The notes: generated by a model from the letters alone, not told the origin. DNA of 16,571 nt from DATDCV01 sp036524155 (GCA_036524155.1 DATDCV010000139.1:1-16571), one strand, 5' to 3'. Shown: positions 1 to 8,143, numbered from the stretch's first letter. A program made the numbers and translations.

Positions 1-20
1 GCGTTTCTTCCCCGCAAGCA

Positions 21-92
21 GCCCGCTGAGGTCGCCGGGACGAGTCCACCGCAGTCCCCCGGCTGCGGTGGTGGCCCTCAGCGGGCTTTTCT
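21..92 (+). terminator. Probable rho-independent terminator / structured 3' end of an upstream transcript
   Basis: The outer arms 21-31 and 76-86 are perfectly complementary over 11 bp. A second perfect 9-bp stem (46-54 with 63-71) is nested inside, and the outer stem is followed directly by a TTTTCTT tract (87-93). The T-tract lies on the plus-strand side only, so it would terminate a plus-strand transcript that begins left of the window. The two-stem structure is larger than a minimal terminator and could be the 3' end of a structured RNA or a leader. No gene belonging to it is visible. The rest of the 229 bases before the first gene shows no further element I can support. Confidence 0.6.
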
Positions 93-229
93 TGCTGGGC
101 GGGTTCAGTCCACCTCTCGCTGTTGATGGGCTCCCTATCCGCCGAGCCTGAGTCATCGCAATCACACCCTTTTATCATCAGATATATCCGCACCAACTTG
201 TTTGAAATCGACTGACTCGAATCATTGAC

Positions 230-916
230 ATGCAACTTGAAGAATCCCTCCGTGAATTATTCTGGAACCCGGCCACGGTCGCATCGCTGCCAAAACTGGT
301 GATCAGCCTGGCTCTCGCGGCGCTGCTCGGTCTCATTCTCGGGCAGGTTTACATCCGGTTCGGCCATTCTCTCTCCAACCGCCGGTCCTTTGCGCGCAAC
401 TTCCTGGTGCTCATCGTCACCACCACCTTAATCATCAGCATTGTGCGCTCATCGCTTGCGCTCTCCCTGGGCCTGGTAGGCGCACTTTCCATCGTCCGCT
501 TCCGAGCCGCTATCAAAGAGCCCGAAGAGTTGGTGTTTCTTTTTCTGGCCATCAGCGCCGGACTGGGTCTGGGGGCCGGCCAACCCGTCATCACACTCGT
601 CGCGTTCTTCATTATCCTGGGGCTGATCGTCATCCGGAGTTTCCTTTACAAGAACCCTGGCCAGCCGAATCTGTTTCTCACGGTGGCAAGCCCGGCCTCC
701 GCCAACCTGGGCGCCAACCAAATTGTGCAGGCACTGGCGGCGGTCGGCGCTTCCGCGAGCCTCAAGCGGCTGGATCGGACACCTGACTCCATCGAAGCCG
801 CGTTCCTGGTCGATTTCAAAGGCGTCAGCGAGCTGGAGCTTTTTGCGGACAAGCTGCGAGGACTGAGCCCCGCCGTAAGAATCAGTTGCGTGGACGATCG
901 CGGTTTTGGTGCGTGA
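230..916 (+). CDS. DUF4956 domain-containing membrane protein
   Basis: A 228-residue integral membrane protein of the DUF4956 family. Hydrophobic segments lie at about residues 21-42, 57-88 (probably two passes), 101-116 and 119-137, followed by a soluble C-terminal domain of about 85 residues. The family signature GALSIVRFRAAIKEPEEL is at 84-101, a conserved charged motif between membrane segments. The molecular function of DUF4956 is not established. It is very often encoded beside VTC-domain polyphosphate polymerases, as here, where the next gene starts 3 bases after the stop. A role in moving or anchoring polyphosphate at the membrane is therefore an inference from context. The ATG at 230 is the first in frame and places the first membrane segment soon after the N-terminus. 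No clear Shine-Dalgarno site is seen. Confidence 0.88.
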   Translation: MQLEESLRELFWNPATVASLPKLVISLALAALLGLILGQVYIRFGHSLSNRRSFARNFLVLIVTTTLIISIVRSSLALSLGLVGALSIVRFRAAIKEPEELVFLFLAISAGLGLGAGQPVITLVAFFIILGLIVIRSFLYKNPGQPNLFLTVASPASANLGANQIVQALAAVGASASLKRLDRTPDSIEAAFLVDFKGVSELELFADKLRGLSPAVRISCVDDRGFGA

Positions 917-919
917 GGC

Positions 920-1619
920 ATGGTTCCGGCCATGAACGCATCGCTCCCCAACGCCCGTTACGAACGAAAGTTCACCCTTCCGGGCGTGCCGCTGGAGCAA
1001 GCCCTCATTCTCGTGCGCCGCCACCCCGCCGCATTCCGCGAGGCCTATCCGGAGCGAACGGTGAACAATCTATATCTGGATTCTCCCGCTCTTAGCGACT
1101 ACCACGACCACGTCAACGGCGCGCCGAACCGCCTCAAGACCCGAGTGCGTTGGTACGGCGATCGGAATGGATCCATCCTCAACCCGATGCTCGAGCGCAA
1201 GCTGAAACGCGGACTCCTGAGTGGCAAGGTCACGCATCCCCTGCCGTCGTTCATCCTCAATGGCGATGGCGCCGCCGCGGTGCTCGAGGCGGCGTTCACC
1301 TGCGCTCGACTGCCTGATTTACTGGGCCGCGCTTACGTTCCTGCAGCCTTCCCTCTTCAACCGCTACCACCGCCGTTATTTTGTCAGCGCCGACGGCCAT
1401 TTTCGCCTTACGGTCGACTCCGAATTGCGCTTCGCGTCTCCGCGATCAAGCCCGAAAACCTGCCCAGCCCCTTTGGGTTCGCTGTTGGTCATCGAGGTCA
1501 AATTCACACCACAGTACGCCGAATACGCTTCCTCAGTAACAAACTATTTTCCCTTTCGAGTCGCCCGCTGCTCAAAGTACGTCCTGGGGATCGAAAGTAC
1601 CGCCGCTTGCTTGCGCTGA
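920..1619 (+). pseudogene. VTC-domain polyphosphate polymerase, interrupted by one frameshift
   Basis: The VTC domain is the catalytic fold of yeast Vtc4, which makes polyphosphate from ATP inside a tunnel lined with basic residues. Frame 1 (from ATG 920) carries the N-terminal half: YERKF at residues 14-18, NNLYLDSPAL at 49-58, RLKTRVRWYG at 71-80 and LERKLKRG at 91-98. After about position 1316-1335 the family sequence continues in the next frame (+1). There it holds RYHRRYFVSADG, FRLTVD, LLVIEVKF (with the expected metal-binding Glu) and CSKYVLGI, ending at the TGA at 1617-1619. Rejoined, the protein is about 230 residues, normal for the bacterial family. Read without correction, frame 1 runs on to 1708 with an unrelated tail. 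An alternative start is ATG 932. The 3-bp gap to the DUF4956 gene suggests translational coupling. Either a one-base sequencing or assembly error, or a recent inactivating mutation, would explain it. Confidence 0.8.
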
Positions 1620-1758
1620 GCGGCACGACCGCCCTAGGCTCGCCGGCCTCCCAGTCCAAGCCGTCATCCCTGCGCTTTCCGCTTGCGCTTTCCCGCCCTA
1701 AGGTCTAACTACAAATATCCAAGCGCGAAGAATCATCGATAACCGAAAGGAAACTGCC
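1620..1758. other. Intergenic stretch with a 10-bp direct repeat
   Basis: This 139-bp gap precedes the propeller gene. It contains TGCGCTTTCC twice (1671-1680 and 1684-1693, 13-bp period) in a pyrimidine-rich context. I see no terminator and no convincing promoter boxes. The end of the uncorrected frame-1 reading of the VTC gene (to 1708) lies here and is not considered coding. Confidence 0.35.
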
Positions 1759-2991
1759 ATGAAACGTGCAAATCACACTGCGCTGCTGGTGCTGGCCGGC
1801 CTCGCGACCACTCTCGGCACCTGCTACTCCGCCCAGGATTGGCCTCAATGGCGCGGGCCAAACCGCGACGACAAGGCAAGCGGATTCGACGCGCCCAAAA
1901 CCTGGCCTCTGAAACTGAACGAAAAGTGGAGAGTGACTGTGGGCAAGGGCGACGCCTCGCCCGCCGTGGTGGACGGCAAGGTCTACGCCTTCGCACGGCA
2001 GGACGCCGACGAGTTACTCGCCTGCCTGGATGCCGCCACCGGCAAAGAGGTCTGGCGTGAAAAATACGAATCCCAGGCTGCCGCGGAACCCATGGGGCGC
2101 CATCCGGGTCCGCGGAGTTCGCCCGCCGTGGCTGCGGGCAAAGTCGTCACCTACGGCGCACGCGGGATTTTGTCATGCTTCGATGCCGCAAACGGCAAGC
2201 TCGTTTGGCGGAAAGACGATCTTGCCGGCACCTGGCCGCGGTTCTTCACCTCCGCATCTCCTCTTATCACCGATGGGCTCTGCATCGCTCAGCTCGGCAG
2301 TGAGGACAAAGGCGGCATTTTCGCCTACGACCTGAGCTCCGGAATCGAGAAATGGAAATGGACCGCGGACGGTACGGCATACTCTTCGCCAACTCTCCTG
2401 ACTGTTGGAGGGACCAAAATGCTCGTAGCGATGACCGCAAAACGGATCATCGGCCTGGGCATTACCGACGGCAAATTGCTCTGGGAGGTTCCGTTTGCAG
2501 TCCAGGGACGCGCGTATAACGCCGCGACGCCGATCGTCGACGGCCAGAACGTCATTTTCGCGGGCAGCGGTAGAGGAACTAAAGCCGTAAAGATCGAGAA
2601 GAGCGGCGACGGCTTTACGGCCACCGACCTATGGAGCAACCAGGACAATGCGGTCCAGTTCAACACCCCGGTACTGAAGAGCGGACAGCTTTACGGGCTT
2701 TCACAAAAGGGCGATCTCTTTTGCCTGGATGCGCAGACGGGAAAAACCCTATGGACCTCCAACCTGGGTGGAAAGGACTTCGGCTCCATCGTTGACACCG
2801 GGTCGTCTCTCGTCGCGCTCACGCCCGGGGGCCGGCTCACCGTCTTCGAACCAAGCGACAAAGCGTTCAAAGAGTTGGCCAGCTATAAAGTGGCGGAGAG
2901 TCCGAACGAGACCTACGCTCACCCGGTGCTCGCAGGCAGCGGCATCTACATCAAGGACCAGGAAACGGTCGCATTGTGGAGTCCGAATTAG
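1759..2991 (+). CDS. Exported PQQ-like (BamB-type) beta-propeller protein
   Basis: A 410-residue protein with a Sec signal peptide: basic K2-R3, hydrophobic core 8-20 and a likely cleavage after Ala25 (Y-S-A|Q-D). The nearby Cys22 sits in L-G-T-C, which is a poor lipobox. The mature protein starts with DWPQWRGPNRD (27-37), an opening common in planctomycetal and verrucomicrobial PQQ-like proteins. At least five propeller repeats of the D-x-x-(T/S/N)-G-(K/I)-x-x-W type are visible, ending near W99, W150, W199, W242 and W332. Such propellers are usually protein-binding scaffolds in the periplasm or outer envelope (BamB-like). No quinone-dehydrogenase active site is recognised, so an enzymatic role is not claimed. 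An AAAGG box at 1746-1750 lies 8 bases before ATG 1759 and supports the start. It ends 9 bases from the convergent decarboxylase gene. Confidence 0.85.
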   Translation: MKRANHTALLVLAGLATTLGTCYSAQDWPQWRGPNRDDKASGFDAPKTWPLKLNEKWRVTVGKGDASPAVVDGKVYAFARQDADELLACLDAATGKEVWREKYESQAAAEPMGRHPGPRSSPAVAAGKVVTYGARGILSCFDAANGKLVWRKDDLAGTWPRFFTSASPLITDGLCIAQLGSEDKGGIFAYDLSSGIEKWKWTADGTAYSSPTLLTVGGTKMLVAMTAKRIIGLGITDGKLLWEVPFAVQGRAYNAATPIVDGQNVIFAGSGRGTKAVKIEKSGDGFTATDLWSNQDNAVQFNTPVLKSGQLYGLSQKGDLFCLDAQTGKTLWTSNLGGKDFGSIVDTGSSLVALTPGGRLTVFEPSDKAFKELASYKVAESPNETYAHPVLAGSGIYIKDQETVALWSPN

Positions 2992-3000
2992 GCGAGTAGC

Positions 3001-4434
3001 TCATTTCCGGCGCGCTTCTTCGAGGATAAGTTCCCAGGCGCGCCGGACATGTTCCGTCTCTGTCCAGGTTTGGCCGACGCAAAACCGCAAGGTGAAGCGA
3101 CCATTCAGGACCGTGTGGGTCAGATAGACCTTGCCGGTGTGGTTCAGCCGTTCCAGCAGGTTCCGATTGAAATCATTGCCGGCTTTATGGGCGAAGCAAA
3201 CCAGGTTCAAAGGCGCGGGGGCCGCCAGTACGAAGTCTGGGGATTCCCTCACCCAGCGGGCGAACTCCTGGGCGAGCTGCACATGTCGTCGGATGTGGAA
3301 TTGCAGGCCCTCGATGCCGTAATGGCGGATCACAAACCACAACTTCAGCGCCCGAAACCGCCGCCCTAACGGCACCTGCCAGTCCCGGTAGTCAATCACG
3401 GCGCCCGATTCCGTCGCCTTGTTTCGCAGATACTCCGGCAGCACGCTGAGGGTTCTAATGAGCGTTGCGCGGTCCGCCACGTAAAAACAGTCGCAATCAA
3501 AGTTCGTGAACATCCATTTGTGCGGATTGAACGCGTAAGAGTCCACCAACTCCAGCCCGTCATGGATAAAACGGTACTCCGGGCAGAGCGCGGCTGTGCC
3601 GCACATCGCGCCATCCACGTGCAACCACACGTTATGGTCTCGGCACACACTGGCTATTTCCCTTAAGGGATCGAAAGCATTCGACGATGTCGTGCCCGCG
3701 GTTGCCGAAACAAAACACGGTTTCAGTCCCCTCGCAACATCCGACTCCATCTGCCGGCGCAGGGAGTCGGGCTTTATCGCCGCGTCCCGATCCACTTCCA
3801 GCATTCTTAAGTTAGCGCTGCCCAATCCGACCACCTTGACCGCTTTTTCGACCGAGGAATGCGCGTGGGGCGAGGTGTAGGCTATGAGCCTGCCGTCGCA
3901 GCCTTGTTCGTTGCTCCTGAAACCCGTCGCCCGTTCCCGCGCCGCCAGCAACGCGCATAACACTGCGCTCGAAGCGGAGTCCTGAATGACTCCGCCTCCT
4001 GCGCTATGCGATTTAAACTGCGGCGGCAGGCCCAGCATGTCGGCCATCCAATCCAGCACATGCGTCTCGAGTTCCGTGCATGCCGGGCTCGTCGCCCAAA
4101 GCATGCCCTGCACCCCCAGCCCAGCCGAAAGCAGTTCACCCAGTATCGATGGCCCGGAATTGTTTGCCGGAAAAAAGGCGAAGAAATTTGGCGACTGCCA
4201 ATGCGTGATGCCCGGCAAAATCAGCCGGTCAAGGTCGGCCAAGATGGTCGCGAACGATTCCCCGTGCTGCGGCGGCTCCGCGGGCAGCAGCGACCGCAAT
4301 CCACCCGGCTTCATCCTCGACAGCACGGGCAGGCCTTCCACCCGGCCCTGGTAATCCGCCACCCAGTCTACCACCGCATGGCCCCATTTCCGGAACTCCT
4401 CGGGGCTCATGTGAAAGCTCGTCTTCTCTGACAT
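3001..4434 (-). CDS. Group II pyridoxal-phosphate-dependent amino-acid decarboxylase (aromatic-L-amino-acid decarboxylase family)
   Basis: A cytosolic PLP enzyme that would decarboxylate an amino acid, probably aromatic, to the amine. Numbering here is from the upstream ATG at 4452 (483 residues). The sequence follows human DOPA decarboxylase closely. It has GITHWQSPNFFAFFP (81-95), TSPACTELET (121-130), the PLP-stacking His198 in AHSSVEKA, the PLP-pyridine Asp280 in HVDGA, the Schiff-base Lys312 in FNPHKW, and Tyr341 in the mobile loop at the human Tyr332 position. That tyrosine favours decarboxylation over amine-oxidising aldehyde synthesis. The start at 4434 (seventh residue of the longer form) is preferred because GGAAGAG (complement of 4444-4450) lies 9 bases before it. 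The 4452 ATG has no properly spaced site. Substrate cannot be decided from sequence alone. It lies 37 bases downstream of the transglutaminase-like gene on the same strand, so the two may be co-transcribed. Confidence 0.9.
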   Translation of the reverse strand: MSEKTSFHMSPEEFRKWGHAVVDWVADYQGRVEGLPVLSRMKPGGLRSLLPAEPPQHGESFATILADLDRLILPGITHWQSPNFFAFFPANNSGPSILGELLSAGLGVQGMLWATSPACTELETHVLDWMADMLGLPPQFKSHSAGGGVIQDSASSAVLCALLAARERATGFRSNEQGCDGRLIAYTSPHAHSSVEKAVKVVGLGSANLRMLEVDRDAAIKPDSLRRQMESDVARGLKPCFVSATAGTTSSNAFDPLREIASVCRDHNVWLHVDGAMCGTAALCPEYRFIHDGLELVDSYAFNPHKWMFTNFDCDCFYVADRATLIRTLSVLPEYLRNKATESGAVIDYRDWQVPLGRRFRALKLWFVIRHYGIEGLQFHIRRHVQLAQEFARWVRESPDFVLAAPAPLNLVCFAHKAGNDFNRNLLERLNHTGKVYLTHTVLNGRFTLRFCVGQTWTETEHVRRAWELILEEARRK

Positions 4435-4452
4435 GGTGTTAGTCTCTTCCAT

Positions 4453-4492
4453 CTTCCCACGCTCCCACGCTTTAACGTTTCAACGTTTTAAC
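4453..4492. repeat. Array of five degenerate 8-bp tandem repeats (intercistronic)
   Basis: Read on the minus strand, this is five consecutive octamers in exact phase: GTTAAAAC, GTTGAAAC, GTTAAAGC, GTGGGAGC, GTGGGAAG. The first three differ at one or two positions and the last two at two positions. The array overlaps the last codons and the TAA stop of the transglutaminase-like gene, whose tail V-K-T-L-K-R is repeat-encoded. It ends immediately before the upstream ATG (4452) of the decarboxylase gene. It is not a hairpin and has no T-tract, so it is not a terminator. Related 8-bp arrays lie at 8144-8215 and 13627-13682. Confidence 0.75.
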
Positions 4493-7087
4493 TTTTGATC
4501 CTTCCCGTTCTCCGCCGTCATCCTCGGGCACGAGGCTCACCACCGGCCCCGCTTCATCAGGCAGGGCGACGCGCAAATCAAAAGGCTCGGATTTAACGGT
4601 ATCGAGCACTTCAATGCCAGCGCAGTCCACGATCCGCTTATTCGCGATCTGGAACCTCACGTATCGCGCAGGCACCGCTCGGACAGGCAGGCAGCGGAAC
4701 ATCGCGCTGGTCATCGTTTCGTCGTCCGGCCACATGAAGTTGACCGGCAGATCGACCCAGCGCAGGTCGGTCTTCAGAAGACCCTGTGACGTGTATTCCT
4801 TTCCGTCCTCTGAGGTCAGCACTTCGACTTTGTCCTGCACCTCGCCTTTGAGCGCATCCCACCAGGGATAACCGTGCAGGCTCAGACCGAAACTGGCACA
4901 GCGCGTGACGGCGCCCAGGTCTACTGTTACCTCCGGGTTCTCGTTCTGCATCCATAACGCGCCGGAGCGATAGGAGGTTCCGCCGGCATACGACGGCCCG
5001 CCGGCGCCGCTGGTCAGCTTTTTGCCGTCGTCTCCGGCGCCCCAGTTGTCACGCGACGGCCGGGATAACGCATAGCTCTTGCCCAAAGCGAGATTTCTGC
5101 CGAGGGTGAGCCACTTGCCGATGAACTTCGTTCCGCCGGCGTCCTTCCCATCCACGTAACCGTCTTTCAGCTCCGCCGCAGCCCCCGCCTGGCTTACCCG
5201 AAGCCAGTTGACGATTGGATGATCGGCACCGCCAACGTCGAGGTCGTACTTGAAGGGCAACGCCCGAATCGTCTGAGTATGACTGCGTTCGACCAGAGAG
5301 CGGTCCAGCTGTGGCTCGGACCAGTTGAAGGTCACCTGCAGTGGCTCGAAGGAGGCATCCGGCGGCGTGTAGTCCGCCTCCATCCGCACCGCGTAGATGC
5401 TGCACCCGGCCGGGGAAGCCTCGGTGGTATTCATCAAGTATTTGACGAGTACGGATGTGTGCCCAGCCGGAATGTTGACCGTTTCATAGTGAATGACATC
5501 CCACGGCTGGCTGGTGCGCCGCAAGGACCATTGATTACTCCAAGTTGTCCCGCCGTCCAGCGAACAGAGCATGTCGATGTGGCTCTTCGGAGCGCGATTG
5601 TAGAACCTGCCGCCGAAAGTGACTTGCCGGATCTCACGGGGTGCCTGGAGCCGGTAAACCAGCCAGGCGTCTTCCCGGGCCTTGGCGGGATAAACCACCC
5701 CCTGGTAGCCGATGTGCTTCGGAGAAGACGCGATGTTCCGTTCCTCCGCGATTTGCTCCTTGTACTTCTGGCCCTGCAGGTCCGGCCAGAACACGATCGA
5801 GTCCGTCTGCGGCCCGGCTCCCACGTAAATCCTGTTCTTCCCGAGGTTAAGCTTCGGCTGGGTCTTCGCGTTCAACATTGTAGTTGTTTCGATTTCGAGG
5901 CTGTGCAGAGTGATTCCCGCGGGATCGTCAGACCTCAACCTGACCTTAACGAGGACTTCGTAGGCGCCGTTTACCGGCTCGAGGATTCTGGCTGAGACCG
6001 GCAATTCACCGCTTTGGTCCGGTTTCCAGACTTCGGACCAGGTCTGGCCGTTGTTGGTGCTGATGGCCAGATCCGCCGAGTCATCCTTGCTGCGTCGCGT
6101 GAGCTTGCCGGCGATCTTCTGGCTCGTAATAACGTTAGCGCCCTGGACTTTGAAGATCACTTCAGCCGGTTGTCCTGCCTGAGCGGGCCTCAAACCGTCC
6201 GGGCCGGCGCTCATATTTCGTGCATCGACCGCCATGCGCAGCGTCTCCGGTTTGGTCAGGTTAGGGGTGAAGCGCCACAGGCCGTTCCCGCGCAGTTTGT
6301 AGCGGTCGTCGGGGTCCTTGCCGTGGTTTGGCACGTAGAAATCCGGTGTGTCACCTATCCTTTGATAGTAACGCGTGTAGCTCTCGCTTGGACGGATGTT
6401 TAGAATGTAACGGTGGCCATAGTCCCAGTTGAAATAGTAAGAACGATATTTGAGTGCGTTAGGATTGAAACAACGCGACTCTTCATCAAGCGAACGCTGG
6501 GTATCCGCTCCCGTCAGGAATCCATCCGGGCCTGTGCCATAGAGACAGTGGTATTTGGCCACGTGCCCGCGTTCGGACTCGCCTCCCGAGAGTGCGCAGG
6601 CCCCGGTTTTCCCGATGTCTTCCACCCCGGCAAGCGTCTTGCCGTCGCACAACGTGTAGAGGGCGGACATCGAGTTGTCATACATGTGCCAGCGCCCGTC
6701 ATAGAACACCTCGGGGACAGTATGCAGCGAAATATCCCAGAACTTCGTTCGCAGGCCCATGTTCTGCCAGATGGCGCAGTTGATCCCCGCGATCGTGCTG
6801 CACATCGTGTAACCGTAATCGTTGAACTGCCGGATCGGGTCGGTCAGCTCCATTCCATGCAGCTCCATCGGCGCCGTCTGACGCCGCGCGATATGGTTCC
6901 AGTAATACACCGCCCAGCACTTCTCCTCGCCAGTCGCAAACCGCGCGCTAATGCTGTGAATCATGCTCGGAAGGTCGGAATAATCCGGCGAAGCGTCGGT
7001 GACGACCTTCAGGTTATAGATGCCGCCGGAAGCGACGCCACCGGCAAGCCCGCCAACCACAGCGAGAAGATGCGTGAAGTGTTTCAT
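4472..7087 (-). CDS. Exported transglutaminase-like protein with Asp-box segments and C-terminal discoidin-like domain
   Basis: A multidomain secreted protein of 871 residues from ATG 7087, or 876 from TTG 7102; numbering below is from TTG. A signal peptide is present (M6-K-H-F-T then a hydrophobic stretch to about A24). Residues about 55-145 look like a papain-fold transglutaminase domain, with Cys101 in GYTMCSTIAGI, His127 in DISLHTVPEV and Asp142 in WHMYDNS as candidate triad. Two Asp-box-like motifs follow (STNNGQTW 348-355, SLDGGTTW 514-521), suggesting beta-sandwich or propeller-like modules. From about 668 (NLALGKSYALSRPS) to 835 there is an F5/8-type C (discoidin) carbohydrate-binding-like domain. 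Transglutaminase-like folds of this sort include proteases and peptidases, so the reaction is unknown. GGAG six bases before TTG 7102 favours the long form, while the hydrophobic signal pattern fits ATG 7087. The natural substrate could be extracellular protein or glycan-linked peptide. Confidence 0.8.
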   Translation of the reverse strand: MKHFTHLLAVVGGLAGGVASGGIYNLKVVTDASPDYSDLPSMIHSISARFATGEEKCWAVYYWNHIARRQTAPMELHGMELTDPIRQFNDYGYTMCSTIAGINCAIWQNMGLRTKFWDISLHTVPEVFYDGRWHMYDNSMSALYTLCDGKTLAGVEDIGKTGACALSGGESERGHVAKYHCLYGTGPDGFLTGADTQRSLDEESRCFNPNALKYRSYYFNWDYGHRYILNIRPSESYTRYYQRIGDTPDFYVPNHGKDPDDRYKLRGNGLWRFTPNLTKPETLRMAVDARNMSAGPDGLRPAQAGQPAEVIFKVQGANVITSQKIAGKLTRRSKDDSADLAISTNNGQTWSEVWKPDQSGELPVSARILEPVNGAYEVLVKVRLRSDDPAGITLHSLEIETTTMLNAKTQPKLNLGKNRIYVGAGPQTDSIVFWPDLQGQKYKEQIAEERNIASSPKHIGYQGVVYPAKAREDAWLVYRLQAPREIRQVTFGGRFYNRAPKSHIDMLCSLDGGTTWSNQWSLRRTSQPWDVIHYETVNIPAGHTSVLVKYLMNTTEASPAGCSIYAVRMEADYTPPDASFEPLQVTFNWSEPQLDRSLVERSHTQTIRALPFKYDLDVGGADHPIVNWLRVSQAGAAAELKDGYVDGKDAGGTKFIGKWLTLGRNLALGKSYALSRPSRDNWGAGDDGKKLTSGAGGPSYAGGTSYRSGALWMQNENPEVTVDLGAVTRCASFGLSLHGYPWWDALKGEVQDKVEVLTSEDGKEYTSQGLLKTDLRWVDLPVNFMWPDDETMTSAMFRCLPVRAVPARYVRFQIANKRIVDCAGIEVLDTVKSEPFDLRVALPDEAGPVVSLVPEDDGGEREGSKVKTLKR

Positions 7088-7116
7088 GCGTATCACTGTC
7101 AAAAGACGCTCCGAAG

Positions 7117-7144
7117 CGTATAACCTTCATCCTTTGAGAATCAA
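7117..7144 (-). promoter_or_regulatory. Possible promoter of the transglutaminase-like gene
   Basis: On the minus strand TTGATT (complement of 7139-7144) is followed after 16 bases by TATACG (complement of 7117-7122). Each box matches the sigma-70 consensus at 4 of 6 positions. Transcription would start about 20-25 bases before ATG 7087, which would leave the GGAG of the TTG start at the transcript's very 5' end. The divergent fumarase gene has TTGACT at 7165-7170, but only a weak downstream box (TAGCTT after 17 bases or TATTAG after 14). These are pattern matches only. Confidence 0.3.
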
Positions 7145-7202
7145 TCAAACTCGCGCCCTCAAGGTTGACTTACCTTCTCCATCTTATTAGCTTTTTTTGA
7201 GA

Positions 7203-8081
7203 ATGAAGCTGCTGCCAGATTCTTTGCTTGAACTGATTCGCCGCACCTCCGCTGAAATCCCGGACGACGTCCACCAGGCCATCCTGCGGTCGCTCGAGCG
7301 CGAAAAACAGGGAACCATTGCGCAAAGCGCGATGCAGATCATCGAGCAGAACATCGCCCTGGCAAAAAGCAAATCCCAACCGGTTTGCCAGGATACCGGC
7401 AGTATTCTGTTCTACGTGGAATGCCCCGGAAATTTCGACCAACTCGCTTTCGAGGACACGGCCCGTGACGCAGTCAAACTCGCCACCAGGAAAGGTTACT
7501 TGAGGCAAAACTCCGTCGATTCCATTACCGGCAAGAACGATGGCACCAACGTTGGGCCCGGCTCTCCGACCGTTCATTTCCACCAGCGCCGCTCGCCGGA
7601 AACGACCGTGCGCCTGGTGCTCAAAGGCGGTGGGTGCGAAAACGTCGGCGCCCAATACTCCCTGCCCAACGAGAAACTTAAGGCCAATCGCGACCTCGAC
7701 GGCTGCCGCCGCGTATTGCTTGATGCTGTTATGCAAGCCCAGGGCAAAGGCTGCGGACCAGGGATTCTGGGCGTCTGCATCGGCGGCGACCGCGCCACCG
7801 GCTATGAATTCTCCAAAGCCCAGTTGCTGCGCAAGCTCAACGACCGAAACCCAAGCCCGGAATTGGACCGGCTCGAGCAGGATATCGTCAGCACGGCCAA
7901 CCAACTCGGCATCGGCCCCATGGGCTTTGGCGGCAAGACCACCCTGTTGGGCACCAAAATCGGCGTACTGAACCGCCTGCCGGCTTCCTATTTCGTCAGC
8001 ATCAGCTACATGTGTTGGGCCTTCCGCCGCCAGGGCGTCCAAGTCGGCCCGGATGGCGAAATCCTCAAATGGCTTTACTGA
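7203..8081 (+). CDS. Class I fumarate hydratase, alpha (N-terminal) subunit
   Basis: 292 residues of the oxygen-sensitive [4Fe-4S] hydro-lyase family (two-subunit fumarase / L-tartrate dehydratase), corresponding to the N-terminal half of E. coli FumA. It interconverts fumarate and malate in the TCA cycle together with the beta subunit downstream. Cluster-ligand candidates are Cys62 in VCQDTGS, Cys192 in GILGVCIGGDRATG and Cys271 in SYMCWAFRR, the three positions expected for the family. SITGKNDGTNVGPGSPTVHF (107-126) is also conserved. The start is ATG 7203; an in-frame TTG six bases earlier adds only two residues. No good Shine-Dalgarno site is seen. Fumarase is the more likely activity than tartrate dehydratase in a TCA-type housekeeping setting, but sequence alone does not separate them. 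Confidence 0.9.
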   Translation: MKLLPDSLLELIRRTSAEIPDDVHQAILRSLEREKQGTIAQSAMQIIEQNIALAKSKSQPVCQDTGSILFYVECPGNFDQLAFEDTARDAVKLATRKGYLRQNSVDSITGKNDGTNVGPGSPTVHFHQRRSPETTVRLVLKGGGCENVGAQYSLPNEKLKANRDLDGCRRVLLDAVMQAQGKGCGPGILGVCIGGDRATGYEFSKAQLLRKLNDRNPSPELDRLEQDIVSTANQLGIGPMGFGGKTTLLGTKIGVLNRLPASYFVSISYMCWAFRRQGVQVGPDGEILKWLY

Positions 8082-8143
8082 GAACCGGCGTGATGAAGTT
8101 TTGGAATAATGGATCACTGCAAACCAGGCGTGGTCGCTTCTAT

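Noticed and set aside
21..92. T-box leader, suggested by GGACGAG and a CACCGC-like string near the hairpin
   Set aside because: The conserved T-box sequence and specifier loop are not present in order, and no amino-acid-related gene follows.
1300..1340. Programmed frameshifting as an explanation for the split VTC gene
   Set aside because: No heptameric slippery site, no stop codon forcing a +1 slip and no stimulatory structure seen; mutation or sequencing error is simpler.
5219..5995. 258-codon plus-strand frame opposite the transglutaminase-like gene
   Set aside because: Composition of an antisense shadow, and the minus-strand frame has signal peptide and domain motifs.
7170..8117. 315-codon minus-strand frame opposite the fumarase alpha gene
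   Set aside because: Complementary-frame shadow of a well-conserved enzyme gene; no motif or ribosome site of its own.
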